Positions 1 to 9,167 are shown, counted from the stretch's first letter. The stretch: 64,000 bases of DNA from Echinicola soli (GCF_006575665.1 NZ_CP041253.1:3757001-3821000); one strand, 5' to 3'. Notes: generated by a model from the sequence alone, not told the origin. Numbers and translations: made by a program.

Positions 1-135
1 GGTATTGATTTTGGCTTACCGGTGGGATGACCAGATGAATCAATAAGTGGATTTAATGACAATTTGATTAATTTTGTTTTTGGTTGCAGTCCCAAGGACG
101 GCGGATAATTTAAATTAAACAGCATCAAGAAGCCT

Positions 136-882
136 ATGGAGGTAAGGGGATTTAAACTGGAACATAAAAGTGCTATTCCATATCATGTGCAGCTGGAGAA
201 ATATTTGCGGGAGCTGATCAAATTGAAGGAGTATGCATCGGGAGAGTCTTTTCTTCCCAAGGAAGAAAGTTTGGCCAAACGATTCGGTATTTCCCGTAAC
301 ACAGTCAGACAAGCAATCGACAAGCTGGTCCAGGACGGATTGATCGAAAGAAAAAGGGGGGTTGGCTCAAAAGTGGTTGCCCAAAATATAGCCACAAGAC
401 TGGACCAATGGATATCCTTTACCAAAGAGATGAAGGATAAGGGGATCGAGGTGGTTGAATATGCTGTAAAGGTCGGGTTTGTTTTGCCGGATAAGGAAAT
501 TGCCAAGGCGCTTAACCTTTCGTCTGAGGCAGAAGTTTGCCGGTTGGAAAGAATAAGGGGAGCAAAAGACGCCAAGTATCTATTCAGTATTTCCTATTTT
601 CATCCAAGAATAGGCTTGACCGGAAAAGAGAATTTTTACCAACCGCTCTACGAAATGCTGGAGAGGGAATGCCATGTTATTGTTGCGGTTTCCAAAGAGA
701 AATTAAAGGCCATCGCCGCTCCACAACCCATAGCAAAAGCGCTGGATATTAAGAAAGGCGATCCGGTTTTGAAACGTGAAAGGGTAGTCCTTGACCAGGG
801 TGACCGGCCTGTAGAATATAATTTGGTTTATTATTCCACCGATTATTTTTCCTATGACATTGATATTAAAAGGGAGCTGTAG
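136..882 (+). CDS. GntR/HutC-family transcriptional regulator
   Basis: The 248-residue protein has an N-terminal winged helix (about residues 10-78), including the typical stretch around LAKRFGISRNTVRQAIDKL, followed by a UTRA-type effector-binding domain (about 95-240). This is the HutC branch of GntR, whose members bind DNA as dimers and are released by small molecules, often sugars or amino-sugar phosphates. The ATG at 136 is the first start that keeps the whole helix-turn-helix. The gene stands alone and reads in the same direction as the GH92 gene downstream, but 1.15 kb of repeat-rich DNA lies between them, so control of the glycosidase genes is only a guess. Family assignment is solid; the ligand is unknown. 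Confidence 0.9.
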   Translation: MEVRGFKLEHKSAIPYHVQLEKYLRELIKLKEYASGESFLPKEESLAKRFGISRNTVRQAIDKLVQDGLIERKRGVGSKVVAQNIATRLDQWISFTKEMKDKGIEVVEYAVKVGFVLPDKEIAKALNLSSEAEVCRLERIRGAKDAKYLFSISYFHPRIGLTGKENFYQPLYEMLERECHVIVAVSKEKLKAIAAPQPIAKALDIKKGDPVLKRERVVLDQGDRPVEYNLVYYSTDYFSYDIDIKREL

Positions 883-921
883 TAATCTTTCTATTCGCTG
901 AATGGTCTTTAAGAAGGCCAG

Positions 922-1697
922 GGCAAACGCATTTACCAAGCATAAGGAGAATTAATGGTTTTATGAATAACAGGGCTAATTGCCGATCCTCAAGGCAGGG
1001 AATCGCTTTTGGATGAGCGATTGCGTATTCCACTAGCTACGCCATTCTGACAATGCCTTTGTCCCCGATATCCACCGGGGCAGGCTATTCCGATCCCGAT
1101 ACATCGGGAAGGAATCTCTTATTTAAAATCATTGGCATACGAGTAAAGAATTTACTTTCGAACGAAATTCGTCAAAATCTACCCCCTAAATCCCCTAAAG
1201 GGGACTTTCTGATCATTCATTCAGAGGACGGGGTAGATTTAGGAAATCCAAAAAATCTTTTCTCTTTCCGTTTAAACCTACCTTTCAGCGTATGTGAAAT
1301 TTAGTCGGACGATAGTAATTTAAAATTGAGATCCCTCCTCAAGTCGGGATGACAACGAATTATAAATTGTGATTTATACAACATTGTTTTTAGATCATTC
1401 CTCTGAAAGGGGTGTTTAATCCAGCCCAATAGGTAATAGAGGGACTACCTGTGGCCTGTAATCCCAGCTAAAAACCTTCCCGTGCATATGTTTGGTAGAT
1501 AGAAGAACTAAGTTGGGCTTTCAGCCTTAATGGCTACAAGCAACTTTCTGATAATAGAGCTCACTAACAGGGGATTAGGTGGTTGGTGACTATTCCTCGT
1601 CCAAGGATCAATCCTTGGACGAGGAAAACACGGCTAGATTTAGCAACCCCAAAAGGATCGATTTTTATATATGTGTATTCGTAATGTTGCACGTAAC
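922..1697 (+). repeat. Long dispersed repeat, copy 1 (partner at 6556-7551)
   Basis: From GGCAAACGC at 922 to GTTGCACGTA at 1697 the sequence matches 6556-7551 in the same orientation. The first about 450 bp are nearly identical; later the partner carries extra blocks. It contains the short palindrome CCCGATACATCGGG and the motif CCCCTAAATCCCCTAAAGGGG. No convincing reading frame or transposase lies inside. It looks like a non-coding intergenic repeat, not an insertion sequence. Confidence 0.85.
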
Positions 1698-1826
1698 CAA
1701 ATTCAATACTGTTTTTGCTATATTAATCTTTCCTACTTTTTATTCAGGTATTGGACTGACTTTCAAATATGATCAAAAGCTTTCTTTAAATAGAAATTTG
1801 AGGGTTTTATTCCAATCCCTAAAATG

Positions 1827-1865
1827 ACCCCTAAAGGGGAGCTTTAGAAAATCCCCTTTAGGGGT
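1827..1865. repeat. 14-bp perfect inverted repeat
   Basis: ACCCCTAAAGGGGA (1827-1840) and TCCCCTTTAGGGGT (1852-1865) are exact reverse complements around an 11-base spacer. Each arm is itself nearly palindromic. The same CCCCTAAAGGGG core occurs inside both long dispersed repeats. It could be a small mobile palindrome or a transcript-end hairpin; no T-run follows. The rest of 1698-2038 is AT-rich with no gene and presumably holds the promoter of the GH92 gene. Confidence 0.6.
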
Positions 1866-2038
1866 GTAAACAGTTGATTTTTTCAATTTTACCATTGTTT
1901 TCTCGGACGCCAGTATTTAATAATTGTAAAACACTATAATATTATTAAATTTGTTTAAACATATGCACATATATAATATCGCTTGGTGTATCTATAATTA
2001 GATCATATACTATTACAGGACAATAAACCATTGTAAGA

Positions 2039-4408
2039 ATGAAAAATACAATAAATTTTGGGGTTTTGCTGTTGGCATACATGCTGTTTGGTACGGCTTG
2101 TAATTCATCTACAGATGTACAGGAAGGGGAGCAACCTGATGGAGATTCATTGCTAGAATTAGTAGACCCTAACATAGGATCAGTACATAGTCGTTGGTTT
2201 TTTTATACACCCGGAGCCTTGCCATTTGGGATGGCTAAACTCGGACCGTCCACCAATGGAAGTTATGGGAATAAAAGTGGCTGGGAAGCGGTAGGCTATG
2301 ATGGCAGGCATGAGAGTATTGAAGGGTTTGCCAATTTGCATGAATTTCAGATCGGTGGGTTTCTTTTTACAGCCACGACAGGTAAGTTGTATACAGTTCC
2401 AGGGACCCTGGAAAAACCCGATGAAGGGTACCGTTCCCGGTTTGATAAAGAAGATGAGGTGGCCACTCCCGGCTATTATAGGGTTAAGCTAAAGGACTAT
2501 GATGTCACCGCTGAATTGACCGCGACCGAAAGAGTAGGATTTCATAAATATACGTTCCCAAAAACTGACAGTGCTCACATCATTCTGGACATCGGGAATC
2601 AACTCGGGGAAAGTGGTAAAGTAAAAGATGCCGCTGTTACTTTTAATGATGACAATACCATCGAAGGATGGGTGATTACCTATCCTGAATATGTGAAAAA
2701 GTACCAGCCCGATGGTGAAGTGAAAATTTATTTTTCAGCTGTAATAAACAAAACACCCAAATCGGTAGGTGCTTTTAATGGTAATGACAGAAAGGAAAAT
2801 CAACAGAGCACGACTGGAATAGGGTCCGGGCTGTATATGGCCTTCGATACCCAGGAGGGAGAGTCCATAGAAATGAAAGCCGGGTTTTCTTACACCTCTC
2901 TGGAAAACGCAAAAAAGAACTTGCTTGCTGAAGCAAAGGACCTTGATTTCGAACAAGCCAAAACACTGGCCCAGAAAAAATGGAAGGAGGAACTTGGTAA
3001 AATCAAGATATCCGATCCTTCTAAGGAGAACAAAGTTAAGTTTTATACCGGACTGTACCATGCGCTTTTGGGAAGGGGACTGGCCAGCGATGTAAACGGT
3101 CAATTCCCCGAAAATGACGGGTCTATCGGACAAATACCGCTGGATGAAAATGGCGATCCGGAATTTAAATTTTACAATACAGATTCTGTTTGGGGTGCAT
3201 TTTGGAACCTTACCCAATTGTGGACCCTGGTTTGGCCGGAATATTACAACGATTTTGTGCAGAGCCATTTGGCCGTTTACAAAAACTCGGGATGGATGAG
3301 TGACGGGTTGGCCAATAGTAAATATGTTTCCGGTGTGGGGACCAACTTTGTAGGACTCGTCATTGCAGCGGCTTACCAAGCCAATATCAGGGACTATGAT
3401 GTGGAATTGGCCTTTAAAGCAGCTTATGAAAATGAAGTAAAATATGAAAACAGAAATGAGGGAGCGGGTAAAACAGATCTTCAGCCTTTTGTCGAAAATG
3501 GTTTTATTCCCTATCAGCCAGGTTGGGATACTTCACCGGAAGGTTCTGCATTTTCTGTTTCACATGCTCTGGAGTATAGCTTTAGCAGTTACGCCGTTGC
3601 CCAATTTGCAAAAGCCCTGGGGAAGGATGCAGCGTATGAAGAGTTGATGAAATTATCCCGGAACTGGGAAAAAGTGTATGATGAAGAAATAGATTTTGTA
3701 CGACCAAGATTGGCCTCCGGAGATTTTATTCAGGATTTTGACCCTTTTGCTCCCTGGGTTGGATTTCAGGAGGGCAATGCGTGGCAATATACTTTTTACG
3801 TTCCCCATACCCCTGAAGCATTGGTGGAAAAAATGGGAGATGAAAAATTTGTCAGCAGGTTGGATTCTATTTTTACCGTTTCCGAAAAAACAGGATTCGG
3901 GGGGGAAGATATCGATGCTTTTGCCGGCTTAAGCTATTTATATAACCAAGGTAACCAGCCCAATTTGCATATTCCCTGGCTCTTTAATTTCACGAGTCAA
4001 CCCTGGTTAACCCAGAAATGGGTGAGACGCATCTGTGATGTGTTTTATGGTGTGGAAGAAATACATGGTTATGGTTTAGGTCAGGATGAAGATCAGGGGC
4101 AGTTGGGTGCTTGGTATGTAATGTCTTCCATAGGCCTGTTTGATGTCAAAGGTTTGGTAGAAACGCAGCCCTCCTTTCAATTTGGCAGTCCCTTATTTGA
4201 TGAAGTGGAAATTACGACTGCCAGTGGCAAGACCATTCGGATTACTACCAAAAATAACCAGGAAGGCAATGTTTTCATTCAATCCATAAATTTAAACGGC
4301 AAGCCTTACACTCAATCCCATATAGGACTCGATAAATTAAGGGCTGGAGCTCACCTGGAAATAGGCTTGGGCAATACTCCCAACAAAACCCTTTTTGAAG
4401 ATTTATAG
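2039..4408 (+). CDS. GH92 family alpha-mannosidase-like lipoprotein
   Basis: The 789-residue protein starts with a lipoprotein signal ending in FGTAC (Cys21), so it is probably anchored to a membrane facing the periplasm or outside. GH92 hallmarks are visible: an opening beta-sandwich with DPNIGSVHSRWFFYTPGALP, NTDSVWGAFWNLTQLW near residue 379, EGNAWQYTF near 579, HIPWLFNFTSQPW near 645, and GQDEDQGQLGAWYVMSS near 680. GH92 enzymes are calcium-dependent exo-alpha-mannosidases, mostly acting on alpha-1,2/1,3/1,4 linkages in N-glycans or yeast mannan. Length is normal for the family. Neighbours are a GntR regulator upstream and a secreted GH16 enzyme convergently downstream, which suggests glycan scavenging. 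Linkage specificity cannot be read here. Confidence 0.92.
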   Translation: MKNTINFGVLLLAYMLFGTACNSSTDVQEGEQPDGDSLLELVDPNIGSVHSRWFFYTPGALPFGMAKLGPSTNGSYGNKSGWEAVGYDGRHESIEGFANLHEFQIGGFLFTATTGKLYTVPGTLEKPDEGYRSRFDKEDEVATPGYYRVKLKDYDVTAELTATERVGFHKYTFPKTDSAHIILDIGNQLGESGKVKDAAVTFNDDNTIEGWVITYPEYVKKYQPDGEVKIYFSAVINKTPKSVGAFNGNDRKENQQSTTGIGSGLYMAFDTQEGESIEMKAGFSYTSLENAKKNLLAEAKDLDFEQAKTLAQKKWKEELGKIKISDPSKENKVKFYTGLYHALLGRGLASDVNGQFPENDGSIGQIPLDENGDPEFKFYNTDSVWGAFWNLTQLWTLVWPEYYNDFVQSHLAVYKNSGWMSDGLANSKYVSGVGTNFVGLVIAAAYQANIRDYDVELAFKAAYENEVKYENRNEGAGKTDLQPFVENGFIPYQPGWDTSPEGSAFSVSHALEYSFSSYAVAQFAKALGKDAAYEELMKLSRNWEKVYDEEIDFVRPRLASGDFIQDFDPFAPWVGFQEGNAWQYTFYVPHTPEALVEKMGDEKFVSRLDSIFTVSEKTGFGGEDIDAFAGLSYLYNQGNQPNLHIPWLFNFTSQPWLTQKWVRRICDVFYGVEEIHGYGLGQDEDQGQLGAWYVMSSIGLFDVKGLVETQPSFQFGSPLFDEVEITTASGKTIRITTKNNQEGNVFIQSINLNGKPYTQSHIGLDKLRAGAHLEIGLGNTPNKTLFEDL

Positions 4409-4451
4409 CCAATATTAATAACCTGAGCTCGATTTATAATACCGTCACTGC

Positions 4452-4659
4452 AAGCCTGCTTGGCATCTGAACAAGCTTGCTTGGCATCTGAACAAGCTTG
4501 CTTGGCATCTGAACAAGCTTGCTTGGCATCTGAACAAGCTTGCTTGGCATCTGAACAAGCTTGCTTGGCATCTGAACAAGCTTGCTTGGCATCTGAACAA
4601 GCTTGCTTGGCATCTGAACAAGCCTGCTTGGCATCTGACAAGCTTGCTTGGTGCCAAAC
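4452..4659. repeat. 21-bp minisatellite, about 10 copies
   Basis: The unit AAGCTTGCTTGGCATCTGAAC starts at 4452 and repeats every 21 bases. Seven units are identical; the first and ninth carry AAGCCTG, the ninth lacks one base and a tenth (4640-4659) is degenerate. Because 21 is a multiple of three, most frames stay open through it on both strands (for example repeated ASEQACL on plus, SDAKQAC on minus). None of these has a plausible start context or flanking protein, so I treat it as non-coding. It lies 43 bp after the GH92 stop codon. Confidence 0.9.
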
Positions 4660-4741
4660 AGTGTGTAAGAGGGGAGGTGCGGAAGGAGACGCATCTCCTT
4701 CCGCACTATCCATTACAAAAGGGTCTGCCTAGTACAGACAA

Positions 4742-5270
4742 GGGGCAAGTGGTATTTCTGGGGGCGGGGTAAGGTTTTTATTTATTTGGTATGTCGCCAC
4801 GAAGTCGCCAAGGCACGAAGTGTTTTGTAGGAGTATCCCAAATTTCTTGGAAAACAAACAGCTTTGGAGCTTTGTGGTTTACCATATCGTATTCGTCACC
4901 AAGCTGCCCCACCTAACGGCGGGACAGACCAATTGGCGTTGATATACCACTTAATAGAAAAGAACTAACGCTCTATGCCGCCCGTACTTTAACGAGTGTC
5001 GAGTTAAAAACTCACTGCTCATGGTTCCGCAGCACAGCTGTCGGAACAACAGGTGGCCTGTTTTTTTGCCATCAAGGCTCGAAGTCACGGTCCAAGCAAT
5101 ATTTCTGGGGGATGAGCGATTTCCAGGTGATTTTGGTAAGCATAATTCTCTTTAATTAAGCAATAGGAATGCGTGCTCCAGTATAAAAAAATCAGCGCAA
5201 ATCTTATTAATCAGCGCCATCTGCGTGCTATCGAAACCAACCCTAATCCCCCAACTTTTCCGCTTGACCG
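4742..5270 (+). repeat. Second dispersed repeat family, copy A (partner at 35584-35967)
   Basis: Several blocks match 35584-35967 in the same order and orientation: TATTTCTGG..GGCGGG, TTTGGTATGTCGCCACGAAG followed by CGAAGTGTTTTGTAGG, a block from 5095 (AAGCAATATTTCTGG, GATTTCCAGGTG, TTTGGTAAGCATA) and CTTTTCCGCTTG near 5255. The blocks are separated by unmatched sequence in this copy. I see no gene between the GH92 stop at 4408 and the end of the GH16 gene at 5551. Confidence 0.7.
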
Positions 5271-5550
5271 ACTATTTGACCAACTGCGATGGAGGAGGCT
5301 TGAAATTGTTCCTGAGGTTGCCCGTGAATTTTAACAGTATCCAAGAGCCCAGTTTGGGAAGGGTACGTTTTGTATGTACAACAAAACGTACACCCATTGG
5401 AACGATCAACTTTTTGAACAATATCCACGATTTATCATGTTCTGTGACATTGGTTTTGGCGGGAATAATGTGGAGTTGAATATAAGGTCATATTATTCTA
5501 ATAGAGGATAAGATTATTTAATTCTGATCGCTTAATAGTAATGGTTTTAC

Positions 5551-6444
5551 TTATTCTAAACTCCTTTTAAGCGGATCATAAGACATCCAGTCTACCTCCA
5601 TTTCGTAAGGTTGTAAGGGTTTTTCAATAGCTTGTGGATTCGTTTCAACTGGCCATTTGTCTGTATGCCAAAAATTCATCCGGTAATGCGTTCGGTTTTG
5701 TGGTATGCCCCTTTTGGATCCCTGGTAATCCCACAATACTACCTTTTCACCACTGTCGGGATGAATAATCCACCAACGGATTCGATCCTCAAACCAATCA
5801 AAGCCGTAGGTATAAAAGGTAGAAGAAGCATCAAAGTCCGGAATGGCCGCAATGGTTTCCGGCTGGTTTTGTTTACCGGTTAGGGGGGTACGTGTACCTG
5901 TATGACCTTCTCTATAGGTCGTTTCATAGATTATTCCTTTGGCCAGGTTGATGGTTCTGCCAATTCGTTTTAACGCTCCGGAATGCCCTCCCGTCCATGT
6001 CCCTATATAAATAACAGTAGGGTCAGCAGGGAGCCATTCAAAGTCAATTTCACTCAGTCCGGCCAAACTGTCTTCATGGTAAGTGAAATAACCTACCACT
6101 GCTCCGATATTCGGCTGAATATCCCTTACTTCTGGAACTTTCAACCGCGCTGAATAGGTGCCAAAATGCGTAAAGTCTTTTGAGATAATTTCAGGTCCAC
6201 GTCCTGCACCGGCACTATCCTCCGGATCTATTTTAAAGGAAAGAATTTTAGTATCCGGCTCTGATGGAGAGTTCACACCTAGCTCGTATTTAAAGCTGGC
6301 TTTGGTTCCGGTGGAGCCATACCTAAAGTAGTTTGAAGCAGGATCTTCAAAATTCTCGACAAATGAACGGTGATTATTATCAGATTGAGAAATGGCAAGA
6401 AAAGGAATGAAAAGTAATATTGCCAATAAAATGTGTTGATTCAT
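5551..6444 (-). CDS. Secreted GH16 family glycoside hydrolase
   Basis: A 297-residue protein when started at the ATG at 6444; an upstream in-frame start at 6573 would only add residues with no signal-like character, while 6444 gives a clean Sec signal (MNQHILLAILLFIPFLAISQ). The GH16 active-site signature EIDFE is present at residues 132-136 (nucleophile Glu132, Asp134, acid/base Glu136), with downstream motifs FYTYGFDWFEDRIRWWI and MNFWHTDKWP typical of the family. GH16 enzymes cut beta-1,3/1,4-glucans, agars, carrageenans or xyloglucans with retention; the substrate cannot be chosen from this sequence. It is convergent with the GH92 gene. No linker or carbohydrate-binding module is visible, so this is a compact single-domain enzyme. 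Confidence 0.85.
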   Translation of the reverse strand: MNQHILLAILLFIPFLAISQSDNNHRSFVENFEDPASNYFRYGSTGTKASFKYELGVNSPSEPDTKILSFKIDPEDSAGAGRGPEIISKDFTHFGTYSARLKVPEVRDIQPNIGAVVGYFTYHEDSLAGLSEIDFEWLPADPTVIYIGTWTGGHSGALKRIGRTINLAKGIIYETTYREGHTGTRTPLTGKQNQPETIAAIPDFDASSTFYTYGFDWFEDRIRWWIIHPDSGEKVVLWDYQGSKRGIPQNRTHYRMNFWHTDKWPVETNPQAIEKPLQPYEMEVDWMSYDPLKRSLE

Positions 6445-6555
6445 AGTTGGTGCCAGTTGATTTCGGAAACCAATATACAAAAAGAAGAGTAGGTTATTAA
6501 CGTCAGTTCGACGATAATGGTTTTTGTCATTAAGACTGTCCACGACTTTGCACAT

Positions 6556-7551
6556 GGCAAACGGATTTACCAAGCATAAGGAGAATTAATGGATTTATGA
6601 ATACCAGGCCTAATTGCCGATCCTCAAGGCAGGGAAATCGCTTTTGGATGAGCGATTGCGTATTCCACTAGCTACGCCATTCTAACAATGCCTTTGTCCC
6701 CGATATCCACCGGGCAAGCTATTCCGATCCCGATACATCGGGAAGGAATCTCTTATTTAAAATCATTGGCATACGAGTAAAGAATTTACTTTCGAACGAA
6801 ATTCGTCAAAATCTACCCCCTAAATCCCCTAAAGGGGACTTTCTGATCATTCATTCAGAGGACGGGGTAGATTTAGGAAATCCAAAAAATCTTTTCTCTT
6901 TCCGTTTAAACCTACTTTTCAGCGTATGTGAAATTTAGTCGGACGACAGTAATTTAAAATTGAGATCCCTCCTCAAGTCGGGATGACAACGAATTAGAAA
7001 TTGTGATTTATACAACATTTTTTTTAGAACACTCCCCTGATAGGGGTGCTTAATCCAGCCCAATGAAACGCATTGAGCCAATAGGTAATAGAGGGACTAC
7101 CTGTGGCCTGTAAGGCCAGCTAAAAATCTTCCCGGTTAAACCTAAGTTTGATTATGGATACAATATCATTCCATATAGCGAGGAGCCTGCGACGTGGCAA
7201 TCTGGTATTAAGAAAACGAGATTGCTTCACTCCATTCGTAATGGTTTCTAAACCCAGGTTAAAGGTATTCCCGTGCATATTGTTTGACTTGATGGAAGAA
7301 CTGAGCTAGGCTTTCAGCCTGCGTTAGCGGAATGTTTTTGGGCTTATGCCCCAAGACCCTGCCTTGGGTTAATGTCAGGAAGGCTTTCAGCCTTAATGGC
7401 TACAAGCGATTTTCTGATAATAGGGGATTAGGTGGGATTTAACCATTCCTTGTCTAAGGATGGATCCTTTGACGAGGAAAACACGGCTAGATTTAGCAAC
7501 CCCAAAGAGATTGATTTTTTTAAATGTGTTTGCCCTGCGGCTTTGCACGTA
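6556..7551 (+). repeat. Long dispersed repeat, copy 2 (partner at 922-1697)
   Basis: It matches 922-1697 in direct orientation. This copy has extra blocks: a short one near 7063-7078, a segment at about 7136-7265 and a duplication of the 'ggctttcagcct' sentence near 7312-7395. The block around 7215-7237 contains AAAACGAGATTGCTTCACTC, which recurs in reverse complement at about 35925-35945. No gene is supported between 6445 and 7700. Confidence 0.85.
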
Positions 7552-7702
7552 GGCTTGGAGAAATGAAATTTTCATCAATGGAAAAGAACAGCAAAAACAA
7601 TTTTCCTTAGTATGTGCCATGAGAATACATCGTGATCACTTCGCTTTGCTCGTGATGACATATTTTGAGACAGCCTCTTTTTCAGTTTCTATAAGGTTAT
7701 TT

Positions 7703-7731
7703 TTTGAATTTGGTGAAATTTACTATATTTG
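7703..7731 (+). promoter_or_regulatory. Bacteroidota-type promoter before the recombinase fragment
   Basis: TTTG at 7703-7706 and TATATTTG at 7724-7731 fit the Bacteroidota housekeeping pattern (-33 TTTG, -7 TAnnTTTG), separated by 17 bases. It lies 45 bp upstream of the recombinase fragment and points into the cassette array, so it could also act as the array promoter. Based on motif match only. Confidence 0.5.
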
Positions 7732-7775
7732 ATTTGGCAATAGCCATTTTTTAACAAACAACACTACTACTCAAC

Positions 7776-8015
7776 ATGCAACCACACACTCACCGCGCCG
7801 TGGCCATGGCGTTTTCAAGGCATTCATTTGCCATCCATTTATTGGACAGAGGGACGGATTTACGTTATATTCAACAATTGCTGGGGCATCACAGTCCCAA
7901 CACAACGGCGATATACACGCACGCGTCCACCAAAAATTTGCAAAACATCAAAAGTCATTTTGACCAACTGACAAACGATAATCAACTGGATATTAACTAT
8001 TTAAAAAACAAGTAA
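7776..8015 (+). pseudogene. Tyrosine recombinase, C-terminal fragment (integron-integrase-like position)
   Basis: The 79-residue frame holds the last part of a tyrosine recombinase catalytic domain: RHSFAIHLL (the Arg of the HxxR box and the following helix), [14 protein letters not shown] (second active-site His) and AIYTH with the nucleophilic Tyr. The normal preceding about 250-300 residues (SAM-like core-binding domain, first Arg, Lys) are missing; upstream of the fragment is unrelated sequence, so it is inactive alone. The tail [14 protein letters not shown] resembles a Bacteroidota recombinase subgroup. It sits directly before the cassette array and in the same direction, where an integron integrase would be expected; classical integrases read away from their array. 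A XerC/XerD-like relic is the alternative. Confidence 0.8.
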
Positions 8016-8061
8016 CCAATGGCGTATATACTCCAATAGAGTATATTAAGACGTTGGCAAC
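8016..8061 (+). other. Short hairpin and GTTG box at the head of the array (attI-like)
   Basis: Right after the recombinase stop codon, GTATATACTC and GAGTATATTA form a 9-of-10 bp hairpin around a 5-base loop, followed by the crossover-type box GTTGGCAAC (8053-8061). It is a miniature of the downstream sites (CAAT..CGTATATACTC against GAGTATATT..ACGTTG). It may be the primary attachment site or the remnant of a short attC. Confidence 0.5.
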
Positions 8062-8147
8062 AAGCTAAAGAAACATCGTGCTGAAATTAAAAATTCTGTA
8101 AAATGACAAAAATTATTTCAAGCCCAAATTGAGGAAACTCACCAAAA

Positions 8148-8481
8148 ATGGAATTTCTAAAAGAATTCAATATTTCTTTTGCAAAAGGAAAGGTGGAATT
8201 TATTATCGAAACCGTATCTGATGATATTGTTTGGAAATATTATTGGCGACAAAAAAGTCGAAGGAAAAGAAACATTTACCGTGGAATTGGAAAAAATGAA
8301 ATCCGAAAAGGCGACCGAATTAATAATCGACCAAATTTTATCGCACGGAAAGAAAGGAGCTACAAACGGAATTATGAAAATGGAAAATGGAAAAAAATAT
8401 GCGTTTTCGGACTTTTACAAATTTAAAGGTGCAAAAGGCGAAAAAATTATATCAATAACATCGTACGTAATCGAAATTTAA
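8148..8481 (+). pseudogene. SnoaL/NTF2-like protein, frameshifted
   Basis: The first frame from ATG 8148 encodes MEFLKEFNISFAKGKVEF..TVSDDIVWK; after about position 8240 the family sequence continues in the +1 frame as IIGDKKVEGKETF..LEKMKSEKATEL..MENGKKYAFSDFYKFKGAKG..SITSYVIEI to the stop at 8481. Joined, the product would be about 110 residues, the normal size of SnoaL-like/NTF2-fold proteins, a broad fold with uncertain substrates. The break lies in the AT-rich stretch TTTGGAAATATTATTGG, so either a real one-base change or a sequencing error could explain it. First gene of cassette 1, 23 bp before the VOC gene. Confidence 0.75.
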
Positions 8482-8504
8482 ACACATCGGAAAAAGACAC
8501 AACA

Positions 8505-8921
8505 ATGAACAAAATATTTGAGACTTACCGACCAAAAGGATTTGGAACTATGAATGGATATTTATTCGTGGAAAACCCAAAAGAATTGATTGATTTTCTT
8601 AAAAATGCATTCTATGCAGAGGAATTGAACCGTTCTACTAATCCAAAAAATGGCGACATTGCAAACGTGATTTTAAAAATCGGTAGTTCCTGTTTTATGA
8701 TAAGCCAAGCAAGAGGCCAATTTTTAAATATGCGCACGGCATTTTATTTATATGTCGAAAATGTTGACGAAATCCATAAAAGAGCCGTGGAATATGGAGC
8801 TAAAGTCGAGTTTGAGCCAGCAGATATGGATTATCAAGACCGACAATCAGGAATAATTGACCCAAGCGGAAATTATTGGTGGATATCAAAACGACTTGTA
8901 GAAAAAGGCTACAATGAATAG
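8505..8921 (+). CDS. VOC (glyoxalase/bleomycin resistance) superfamily protein
   Basis: The 138-residue protein has the paired beta-alpha-beta-beta-beta layout of VOC proteins, nearest to the PhnB/YdeM-like group: GYLFVENPKELIDFLKNAF, then ILKIGSSCFMIS, FYLYVENVDEIHKRAVEYGA, and a C-terminal SGIIDPSGNYWWISKR. Members include metal-dependent glyoxalases, dioxygenases and drug-binding proteins, and single small ones like this are commonly of unknown substrate. The classical metal ligands are only partly recognisable. It is the second gene of cassette 1; the attC-like site begins 31 bp after its stop codon, a spacing typical of integron cassettes. A role in drug or electrophile tolerance is possible but not shown. 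Confidence 0.85.
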   Translation: MNKIFETYRPKGFGTMNGYLFVENPKELIDFLKNAFYAEELNRSTNPKNGDIANVILKIGSSCFMISQARGQFLNMRTAFYLYVENVDEIHKRAVEYGAKVEFEPADMDYQDRQSGIIDPSGNYWWISKRLVEKGYNE

Positions 8922-8951
8922 TGAGTTAAAACCAACAGAACGGAAAAGCCA

Positions 8952-9152
8952 GTTGCCAACAACGTATATAAAACATAGTGGGAGTCGTTGCTAACACGAA
9001 GGTTCGGGCATTTTTGGCAAGTCGCCAAATTTTTAAATTTGACGAATTGCCAAAAATAAAATAATTAGTAAAATTTAAAAATTCGGCTTGTGCTTAACCG
9101 AAACGAAACTGCCTATTTTCTGCACTATGTTTCATATACAAGACCGTTGGGC
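8952..9152 (+). other. attC-like site 1 (about 200 bp)
   Basis: Outer boxes are GTTGCCAAC (8952-8960) and GTTGGGC (9146-9152). The arms ACGTATATAAAACATAGTG (from 8962) and CACTATGTTTCATATAC (from 9123) pair with a few unpaired bases. Inside lies a further inverted repeat (TTTTTGGCAA..TTGCCAAAAA near 9013-9054). The left box belongs to cassette 1, the right box to cassette 2. Confidence 0.75.
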
Positions 9153-9167
9153 ACAATATGAAAAACT

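Noticed and set aside
922..1697. Insertion sequence
   Set aside because: No transposase frame, terminal inverted repeats or target duplication could be found in either copy.
2735..3379. 214-codon minus-strand frame inside the GH92 gene
   Set aside because: Antisense to a conserved enzyme; sequence is not protein-like.
4351..4732. Cysteine-containing repeat peptides encoded by the minisatellite on both strands
   Set aside because: Open frames are a by-product of a 21-bp period without stop codons; no credible start region or conserved flanks.
5225..5479. Plus-strand 84-codon frame before the GH16 gene
   Set aside because: No family resemblance; overlaps a dispersed repeat and lies in the terminator-side region of convergent genes.
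7393..7620. Minus-strand 75-codon frame upstream of the recombinase fragment
   Set aside because: It overlaps the end of the long repeat, has no family features and no plausible regulatory context.
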